A DNA stretch of 5,719 nt from Planctomycetales bacterium (GTDB lineage Bacteria > Planctomycetota > Planctomycetia > Planctomycetales > Planctomycetaceae), in NCBI GenBank assembly GCA_020050375.1, contig JAGVKR010000442.1, positions 1-5,719 on the forward strand, given 5' to 3'. Positions 1-5,719 of the stretch are shown here, piece after piece. A program made the translations under genes and the position numbers. The notes under the pieces are model-generated. The model was given only the letters and a program-made list of their open reading frames with translations, was not told the DNA's origin and searched no databases. Position 1 is the stretch's first letter; the number at the start of each line of letters is the position of its first letter.

Positions 1-1
1 G

Positions 2-1669
2 CCGCCGCGCCGCGAGCCGCAGACTCCTCGCGCCGAGACGATGCCGGATGCGAGCCCCGCCGTCGATCAGCAGGCCGTACGATTTGCCGTCACTACCTTT
101 CTCGTCGAGGGGAATACGATTCTGGATCAGGCAAAGATCGACCATCTGCTTGATCGCCACAAAGGCGGCGAAAAGCAGATTGCGGATGTGGAGAAAGCGC
201 GTGTCGAGTTGGAGAAGCTGTATCACGACGCCGGGTATCTCACCGTGCTGGTGAATCTGCCCGAGCAGACGATTGAGAACGGGGTGGTGCGGTTACAGGT
301 ATTGGAAAGCCGGCTCATGGAAATCACGGTGACGGGCAACGAACATTACGAGTGGTCGAACATTCGCGGGAAGCTGCCCTCCGTGCAGCCGGGCGCAATG
401 TTGTATGAACCGACCTTCGTCAAAGAGCTGACCGCGCTGAACGGGAATCCCGATTTGAAAGTCGCGCCGGTGCTCAAACCGGGGACTGAGCCGGGCACCG
501 TGAATCTCGAACTCAAGACGACCGATCGACTGCCGGTGCACGGAAAACTGGAGGCCGACAACAGGGGCCCCATTACCACGCCCGCCAATCGCCTGATCGC
601 GGAGGTCCAGCATACGAATGTTTTCGGAGGAGACGAGATTCTCACGGTGAATACGGTGCAGACGCCGACCGACTGGGGGGCCGTGCAGAACTACGGCATG
701 AGTTTCGTCTATCCGGTGAGCTGGCCGGATCATCTCCTGGCCGTCTATGCCTCGAAATCCCAGAGCAAGTCGGTGTTGGCTGGATCTTCCATCGCGCTCG
801 GGAGCGCAAGCGACGTTTCCTTTGCCGGCAACGCGACCATCGCCGGCGCCCGCTATATCATGCCCCTCTTTGCCGGAGGCCGGAATACCCATCAGCTGTC
901 GGTGGGGTTCGATTACAAGCGGCTGGAGAAAACGGAGGCCTTCTTCGAGGGCGGGACGACAGCCGTGGTGCTCAGCGCGGTGCAGTACACTCCCGCGTTT
1001 CTCGGGTACGCGGGCTATTTCCCCTATGGACAGGGTCTGACCAAGGCGTCGCTCTCGGCGAAAGGGTATGTGGCCGGGCTGATTCCGGGGGGCAGGAAAG
1101 AAGATTTTTCAGGCGACCCGAACGACCCCTTTAACAAGCCCGGCAACCGCCATGGATCGACCGGCACATTTGCAGTGCTCCAGGCGGCGCTCGATCGCAC
1201 GCAGAATTTGCCGGGAGACTTCACGCTGTCCCTCCACGCTGACGGGCAGTGGGCCAGCCAGCCGTTGATTCCGGCTGAGCAAATGTTCGCCGGCGGCATG
1301 GACACCGTGCGCGGCTACCTCACCTACGAGGCTATCGGCGACCATGGCGTCCGCGGGCGGGCTGAACTCACGACCCCTGAACTCTTCTCGATTCCCATCG
1401 ATCGCATCTGGCAGCGCCGCAAGAGTTCCGACTACACGATCCGGGTGAAAGCCGCGGCGTTTTACGATGTGGCCCAACTCTGGGTGCTCCAGGCGCCGGC
1501 CGGCCAGGCCTCGCAATTCCGGCTCGAAGGGGTCGGCGGCGGCCTGCGGGTCAAGTTTCCGAAGGATGTGGGCCAGCTCATGATCGACGAAGGATTCGCG
1601 CTGCGGCAGACGCTCAACACGAAGCGGGGCGATACCTTCATTCATTTCTCCGTCGGCTTGGCGTTCTAG
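2..1669 (+). CDS. TpsB outer-membrane transporter of a two-partner secretion system (ShlB/FhaC/HecB family), 5' end missing
   Basis: Predicted outer-membrane pore that recognises and exports the exoprotein encoded next to it. Residues are numbered from the ATG at 41. Residues 13-91 look like POTRA1 (GNT at 24-26, Y-x-x-x-GY at 61-66, LPEQ at 73-76). Residues 92-163 look like POTRA2, with the family-typical LNGNPDL and a PGT-x-PGT stretch. The barrel starts near 166 (ADNRG at 172-176). The family signature EQMFAGGMDTVRGY contains VRGY at 423-426, the conserved motif of loop L6, followed by GDHGVRG. The chain ends in Phe (SVGLAF), as outer-membrane barrels usually do. No Cys is present. The frame is open to the left edge, and the 13 codons before the ATG read as a Pro/Arg-rich linker. 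The ATG at 41 has no good ribosome binding site and no signal peptide follows it, so the real start is probably upstream. The family assignment is very secure; the substrate is inferred from the neighbour. Confidence 0.96.
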   Translation, partial: PPRREPQTPRAETMPDASPAVDQQAVRFAVTTFLVEGNTILDQAKIDHLLDRHKGGEKQIADVEKARVELEKLYHDAGYLTVLVNLPEQTIENGVVRLQVLESRLMEITVTGNEHYEWSNIRGKLPSVQPGAMLYEPTFVKELTALNGNPDLKVAPVLKPGTEPGTVNLELKTTDRLPVHGKLEADNRGPITTPANRLIAEVQHTNVFGGDEILTVNTVQTPTDWGAVQNYGMSFVYPVSWPDHLLAVYASKSQSKSVLAGSSIALGSASDVSFAGNATIAGARYIMPLFAGGRNTHQLSVGFDYKRLEKTEAFFEGGTTAVVLSAVQYTPAFLGYAGYFPYGQGLTKASLSAKGYVAGLIPGGRKEDFSGDPNDPFNKPGNRHGSTGTFAVLQAALDRTQNLPGDFTLSLHADGQWASQPLIPAEQMFAGGMDTVRGYLTYEAIGDHGVRGRAELTTPELFSIPIDRIWQRRKSSDYTIRVKAAAFYDVAQLWVLQAPAGQASQFRLEGVGGGLRVKFPKDVGQLMIDEGFALRQTLNTKRGDTFIHFSVGLAF

Positions 1670-1675
1670 GATTGT

Positions 1676-1679
1676 GAGG
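1676..1679 (+). promoter_or_regulatory. Ribosome binding site of the exoprotein gene
   Basis: GAGG lies six bases before the ATG at 1686, inside the 16-base gap after the transporter stop codon at 1667-1669. This spacing favours the ATG over an in-frame GTG at 1674, which overlaps the site itself. The gap is too short for a promoter or terminator, so the exoprotein is probably translated from the same transcript as the transporter. Confidence 0.7.
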
Positions 1680-1685
1680 CTGTAC

Positions 1686-1775
1686 ATGAAGACCAGGAAC
1701 CAGTCATCGCTCACGGCTCTGGCGGTCGTTGTCGCCTACGCGGCGCAGATGCTGGCCGTGCCCCTGTTGCTCGCC
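1686..1775 (+). other. Sec signal peptide of the exoprotein
   Basis: Residues 1-30 have a basic start (MKTR), a hydrophobic core (LTALAVVVAYAA, then MLAVPLLLA) and a plausible cleavage after LLA at residue 30, before NPTGP. It has ordinary signal-peptide length and lacks the long N-terminal extension found in some very large TpsA proteins. Cleavage after Ala24 is an alternative. The exact site is inferred. Confidence 0.75.
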
Positions 1776-4700
1776 AATCCCACCGGGCCGGCCGTCGTCG
1801 GAGGACAAGCCACCGTGTCGGGGATCGGGACCTCGCAGGTGACGATCGCCCAGGCCTCCCAGCGGGCCGTCATCAACTGGCAGCAATTCAACATCGCGCC
1901 GAACGAAGTGACCCGGTTCATCCAGCCGAACGTCAATGCCATCGCATTGAACCGCATCTTCGATCACAACCCCAGTCAGATTTTCGGCACCCTAAGCGCC
2001 AACGGCACCGTCATCCTGCTGAACCCGAACGGCGTCGTCTTCGGACCCAATGCGCAGGTCAACGTCGGGGGGCTCATCGCCTCGTCGCTCAACCTGACCA
2101 ATGAAAACTTTCTGCGGGGCTTCTACTCGTTCGAGGGCGCCGGGATCGAAGGTCTGGTCAAGAATATGGGTCGTATTCACGGGGCCCACGACGGAGTGTA
2201 TCTGCTCGCGCCCAACGTCGAGAACAGCGGGATCATCACGACCGCCGGAGGCAGCATCGTCCTGGCGGCGGGGGCCAAGGCCTATCTGTCCAATCGGCCG
2301 GACGGGCAGGGATTTCTTGCCGAAATTTCCGCGCCCATCGGTCACGCCGTGAATCTGAAGGACCTGATCGCGGACGGCGGCCAGATCACGTTAGCCGGCC
2401 GGGTCGTGAATCAAGAGGGCCTCGTCCAGGCGAACAGCGTGCGGGAACGGAACGGCAAGATCGAACTCTTTGCGAGCGAGACCCTCACGTTGAAGTCCGG
2501 GAGTCACACGATTGCGAAAGGGAGCGGCGACGGACCATCCGATGGCGGAACGATTCTCGCGATCGCCGATAAGACCAAGGGCACGGCGAGGTTCGAGAAG
2601 GGCGCGACGCTGGATGTGTCGGGAGGCGCGGCCGGCGGACACGGCGGGTTCGTTGAACTCAGCGGCAAGAACCTGTCTCTGGGCGGCCGCTTTGTGGCGA
2701 ACGCGGCGGCGGGCTACCGGGGCGGGCGGCTCCTCATCGATCCGGTGGAGGTCGATCTCACGGGGTTTGCCGCCACCAATTTCCAGGACATACTCTTCAC
2801 CTCGCTGCTCGGAGAAGACCTCCGCATCACCGGTTTATTCGACATGAATCTGGTGCAGCCTCCGGCGGGCGGGGGCACGATTCGATTCGAGGCGGGCCGC
2901 GATCTGCTCTTCGACAACCTCATCTTGTTCAACAATCCCTTCGGGCCGCCCGCGCTCTGGAACATCGCGGGCACCGCCGAGCGCCACATTCTGTTCACCG
3001 GCTTTGCGGGATCCACGCTGGCGACGGCGCACGGCGGCAGCATCGCGCTCCATGCGAAGACCGGGAATGTCCGATTGGACGATCCGGCCACCGGCGCGCT
3101 TTCGGTCGTGCAGGCGAGCGGCGGGGGCGGGGTGTCGATCAGGACCGGCCAGGACCTCATCGCCGGGACGGCGGTCGATGAAACCGGGGGGCCGCTGGGT
3201 TTCTTCAATGTACAGGGCATCAGTATCGAAGGGGCGGGAAAGTTAGTCCTCGACGTGGCCAGGAATTTTCTGGGCGGGTCGCCCAACGGGGTCGCGAGCG
3301 GGCCGGGATTCGTCCTGCGCAATCTCGACAGCACCGGGCCGCTGCCGCAACATACCGTGACCGTCGGCGGGGTCATCGGCGAAACCAACCTGCCGCTGGG
3401 ATCGAACGGTCTGCCGCAGACCGCGACGCTCGCGGAATCGTCCAGACAGTATGCCGACTTTGCGCTCTCCAACGGCGACCTTACCGTCACCGCCGGAGGC
3501 AATGTGTATCTTCAGCGCATCCGTGATGCGGGGCTCGTCGGCGGGTTCGATCTGTCGACAGGCGCGCCCCGCGAGTTGGCCTTCGCGGCCGGCCTGGAGC
3601 GGAACAAAGCGACGATCGTGTCTCGTGACGGACATATTCTCATCAATACCAATAATCGCGATGCCGGGCGTCAAACCTTGCCGGTCGACGTGCTGAGTGC
3701 TCTGCTGCCCGCGTCCTTCGAGGCCAGGGCCGAGAAGGGCACGATCCAGATTCGGTCGAATCTGACGTTTCTCCCTTCCCCGACGGGATCGGTGAAGTTC
3801 TTTGCGAAGCAGGATATCCAAGGCGTTCCGAAGATCGGGCGACAGCTCGATGAGAATTTCATCTGGCTCTATGTGGGCTACGGGGGGCTGGCCGGAGGAC
3901 AGTGGGTGGCCGTCGATCAGCGGACGATCCTCCAGCGGCCCGATTTGTGGCCGTTCCTCGCGAACAAGCCCGGGAGCGAGACTCTGCCTCCCAGGCCGGC
4001 AATCGATCAGTCGCCCCCCAGCGTGTTTCCGGAATATGCATTTCGGGACGGGGCGGGGAATCCGCCGACCGTCAGGTTGCTCCAAGTCGATCCTGCGACA
4101 CTGGCGGGCAACGCGGACCTCGCAGCAGTCGGAACGCTTGTCAGTAACAACCGCGCCGCGGCGACCGAGGACCAGACCGCACTGGCGCCGGTGAGTTTTG
4201 TCGCAGAGCTCGGCAACATCAGCAAGCTGGCCCTCGATCTGGTGAGCCGGCCGTTCCGCAAGGAAGTCCTGATCGAAGCCGGCAATCGTATCGAAGAACT
4301 CAGCGCAAGAATCTATCTGCCCGATCTCGGCACCCAGACGCAGACGCTCACCGAACACGTGCCGTTCTTCCTCGATCCGGACACGAACCGGTTGCGGCCG
4401 ATCACCGATGCCGACGTGGTCTTGATCCGGGCGGTCAATCCGGCCAGCGGTCAGGTGGAGATCCGGCCCTGGAATAAGCTGGAAGCCGTCGATCCGGCCA
4501 ATCTGGTCAACGTGGCGGTCAGAGATGCCACCGTGACGGTGACGTCGCCCAAGGTCGCCGCGACCATCAAGGCGCAGGATATCGTTTTTAGCAAAGGGAA
4601 CGCCGGCGACGGCCGGCTCGCGTTCTCCGGCCCCGGCACCGCCCGGGTGATTGCGAAGAAGAGGCTGGACCTGGCCGATGGAGCGGGCATCAGTATGGAG

Positions 4701-5719
4701 CGCAGCAAAGCCGGCGACCAGGGCGGGCTGCTCGACATCGCTGCCGGCGCCGGCGTCGATATGGTGACGACGAGCATCCTCAGTCAAAACGGGGCCGGTA
4801 TCTCCATTCACGGGTACGACGAAACCAGGCCCTACATCGTGGGGTACGACAACAGCGCCCTCTATCCCCTCCAGTTTCCGGACTCGGTGCGCGGGGGGAT
4901 CAATCTTCCGGCCGTCGCGGGCCGGATCAATGTGGGCGAGAACAGCTCCCGATCTGCGGGATCGAGGGGAGCCCTCACAGGTGTGCAAGTCTATGACGGA
5001 GGATCGGTAGGGCAACTGGCGAAGCAACCGGTCGTCAATCCGGATGGAACCGTCACCGTGCAGCTCGTGAAAGATCCCGCGGCAATCCTCATGCGAGCCG
5101 CCGGCAACATCGATGTCAACAAGTCGCGCATTGCGACGTTCGGCGGCGGCGATATCCGGTTGACCTCTGTATCGGGCAGCATCAATGCTGGGAGCGGCAG
5201 CAGGGATGAGCGGGCGCAGTTCGTCACTCGGGTCCCGGATGTGGACAGCCAGGGCAATCCAAAATTTAATCCGGACGGCACGCCGGCGCTCAAAGAGGTG
5301 TTCTTTGAAGTGCCCGGCAGCGGCATCTTTACCTTCCATCCGGGCGATCCGCAGCCCCTGGTTTTTCCGACGTTCAACGATCCGGAGATCAATGCGCTGG
5401 TCGATCTGGCGAATCGGGAAGGATTCTTCGGCCGCGACGTCACGGCGATCAATGAACAGGCCAACCGGTTGCGCGCGGAGCGCCTGCCGATTTTCAACGA
5501 AACGGTGCTCAGGCCGTTCATCGAGAAGTCGAAGCTCGGCGACATCACCCTGACGGCTGAACGGGGCAGCATCATCATTCCGCCGGCCGGTATCCGCGGG
5601 CGCCGGGTGACGCTGAACGCGCCGGTGGTCGATTTCCAGGGCGGTGAAGTCCAGGGCATTGTGGAGTTTCCGCGTCCCCCGATCCTGCCGCAGCCGCCGG
5701 CCATCGGCGGGCTGGCTCC
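1686..5719 (+). CDS. TpsA exoprotein with filamentous-haemagglutinin-type TPS domain, 3' end missing
   Basis: Large secreted protein, predicted to leave the cell through the transporter encoded just upstream. The frame stays open for 1344 complete codons and runs off the right edge. A signal peptide (about residues 1-30) is followed by the TPS domain (about 31-290) with VINWQQFNI at 62-70 and NPNGVVFG at 113-120. Next come DVSGG-x-GG-x-GGFVELSG from residue 310 and G-x-x-GGRLLIDP at 343-353, both common in filamentous-haemagglutinin-like exoproteins. The body carries degenerate beta-helix rungs such as GGSIAL, GDLTVTAGGNVYL (597-609), GGDIRL and GDITLTAERGSIII (1285-1298). Non-rung stretches interrupt it at about 725-795, 890-945, 1043-1069 and 1185-1283. 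No cysteine is seen, which is usual for TpsA proteins. The C-terminal activity region is outside the window, so adhesin, cytolysin or contact-dependent inhibition roles cannot be separated. The TpsA class is secure; the function is open. Confidence 0.95.
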   Translation, partial: MKTRNQSSLTALAVVVAYAAQMLAVPLLLANPTGPAVVGGQATVSGIGTSQVTIAQASQRAVINWQQFNIAPNEVTRFIQPNVNAIALNRIFDHNPSQIFGTLSANGTVILLNPNGVVFGPNAQVNVGGLIASSLNLTNENFLRGFYSFEGAGIEGLVKNMGRIHGAHDGVYLLAPNVENSGIITTAGGSIVLAAGAKAYLSNRPDGQGFLAEISAPIGHAVNLKDLIADGGQITLAGRVVNQEGLVQANSVRERNGKIELFASETLTLKSGSHTIAKGSGDGPSDGGTILAIADKTKGTARFEKGATLDVSGGAAGGHGGFVELSGKNLSLGGRFVANAAAGYRGGRLLIDPVEVDLTGFAATNFQDILFTSLLGEDLRITGLFDMNLVQPPAGGGTIRFEAGRDLLFDNLILFNNPFGPPALWNIAGTAERHILFTGFAGSTLATAHGGSIALHAKTGNVRLDDPATGALSVVQASGGGGVSIRTGQDLIAGTAVDETGGPLGFFNVQGISIEGAGKLVLDVARNFLGGSPNGVASGPGFVLRNLDSTGPLPQHTVTVGGVIGETNLPLGSNGLPQTATLAESSRQYADFALSNGDLTVTAGGNVYLQRIRDAGLVGGFDLSTGAPRELAFAAGLERNKATIVSRDGHILINTNNRDAGRQTLPVDVLSALLPASFEARAEKGTIQIRSNLTFLPSPTGSVKFFAKQDIQGVPKIGRQLDENFIWLYVGYGGLAGGQWVAVDQRTILQRPDLWPFLANKPGSETLPPRPAIDQSPPSVFPEYAFRDGAGNPPTVRLLQVDPATLAGNADLAAVGTLVSNNRAAATEDQTALAPVSFVAELGNISKLALDLVSRPFRKEVLIEAGNRIEELSARIYLPDLGTQTQTLTEHVPFFLDPDTNRLRPITDADVVLIRAVNPASGQVEIRPWNKLEAVDPANLVNVAVRDATVTVTSPKVAATIKAQDIVFSKGNAGDGRLAFSGPGTARVIAKKRLDLADGAGISMERSKAGDQGGLLDIAAGAGVDMVTTSILSQNGAGISIHGYDETRPYIVGYDNSALYPLQFPDSVRGGINLPAVAGRINVGENSSRSAGSRGALTGVQVYDGGSVGQLAKQPVVNPDGTVTVQLVKDPAAILMRAAGNIDVNKSRIATFGGGDIRLTSVSGSINAGSGSRDERAQFVTRVPDVDSQGNPKFNPDGTPALKEVFFEVPGSGIFTFHPGDPQPLVFPTFNDPEINALVDLANREGFFGRDVTAINEQANRLRAERLPIFNETVLRPFIEKSKLGDITLTAERGSIIIPPAGIRGRRVTLNAPVVDFQGGEVQGIVEFPRPPILPQPPAIGGLA
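1776..2555 (+). other. TPS secretion domain of the exoprotein
   Basis: About residues 31-290 correspond to the haemagglutination-activity/TPS domain, which binds the transporter POTRA domains and starts beta-helix folding. Visible landmarks are VINWQQFNI (62-70), FIQPN (78-82), IALNRI (86-91), QIFGTLSANGTVILLNPNG (98-116), VVFG (117-120), and VNVGGLIASSL (125-135). Rungs follow at NMGRIHG, NSGIITTAGGSIVLAAG and GGQITLAGRVVN. The left boundary follows the predicted signal peptide cleavage; the right boundary is approximate. Confidence 0.88.
5379..5534 (+). other. Predicted alpha-helical segment inside the exoprotein
   Basis: Residues 1232-1283, from DPEINALVDLA to FIEKSK, are rich in Ala, Leu, Glu, Arg and Asn with heptad-like spacing and few Gly, unlike the Gly/Val/Thr-rich rungs on both sides. 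The next rung starts at once with GDITLTAERGSIII. This suggests a helical insertion or small subdomain standing out from the beta-helix. The assignment rests on composition read by eye, not on a structure prediction. Confidence 0.5.

Noticed and set aside
1674..1676. Alternative GTG start for the exoprotein
   Set aside because: It overlaps the GAGG site and would add only four residues ahead of a normal signal peptide; the ATG at 1686 has correct spacing.
293..1714. Reverse-strand open frames of about 200 codons at 293-892 and 1109-1714
   Set aside because: Both are in-phase antisense shadows of the transporter gene, with no family resemblance.
4945..4972. Imperfect inverted repeat (GCTCCC-GATC against GATC-gag-GGGAGC)
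   Set aside because: It lies inside the coding frame, has a three-base bulge and no T run after it, so it is not a terminator and is likely chance in GC-rich DNA.
3243..5339. Reverse-strand open frame of 698 codons
   Set aside because: It is in phase with the exoprotein codons and exists because TTA, CTA and TCA are avoided. Its product is Arg/Asp/His-rich with no recognisable domain, while the + strand frame has clear family motifs.
4991..5704. Reverse-strand open frame of 237 codons
   Set aside because: It overlaps the exoprotein gene throughout. The translation is Arg/Ser/Pro-rich, as expected from GC-rich shadow frames.
1686..5719. Contact-dependent growth inhibition (cdiBAI) locus
   Set aside because: Only the B-A gene order fits. 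The toxin-bearing C-terminus and an immunity gene are not in the window, so the call cannot be supported.

Overview
The window is GC-rich (by eye about 60%), gene-dense bacterial DNA that reads entirely on the + strand. It holds two adjacent, tightly linked genes of a two-partner secretion system (type Vb), and both are cut by the window edges. The double-membrane lifestyle is certain, because the first product is an outer-membrane barrel with periplasmic POTRA domains. The organism is not. The protein style and the avoidance of A/T-rich codons would fit a Nitrospira-like or proteobacterial genome, but that is only an impression.

Layout. Positions 2-1669 encode a TpsB transporter of the ShlB/FhaC/HecB family. 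Its N-terminus (signal peptide, plug helix) lies left of the window, while POTRA1, POTRA2, the barrel, the VRGY signature and the terminal Phe are all present. A 16-base gap with a GAGG ribosome binding site follows. From 1686 an open frame runs to the right edge without a stop: 1344 complete codons of a TpsA exoprotein. It has a signal peptide, a well-preserved TPS secretion domain with the NPNGVVFG motif, a long beta-helix-type repeat body, several insertions, and a predicted alpha-helical segment near the right edge. Its C-terminus is not visible.

How they work together. By the established model, Sec exports both proteins. TpsB folds in the outer membrane, its POTRA domains recognise the TPS domain of TpsA, and the exoprotein is threaded through the TpsB pore to fold as a beta-helix outside. 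The gene order (transporter first, 16-base spacing) fits one operon with a cognate pair. The effector role (adhesin, contact-dependent toxin, other) cannot be assigned, because the part that would decide it is beyond the window.

There is no RNA gene, mobile element, CRISPR array, terminator or recognisable promoter, and no gene-free stretch over 300 bases. I do not see a clearly new system. The items most worth a second look are the unusual insertions in the exoprotein body and its helical segment.
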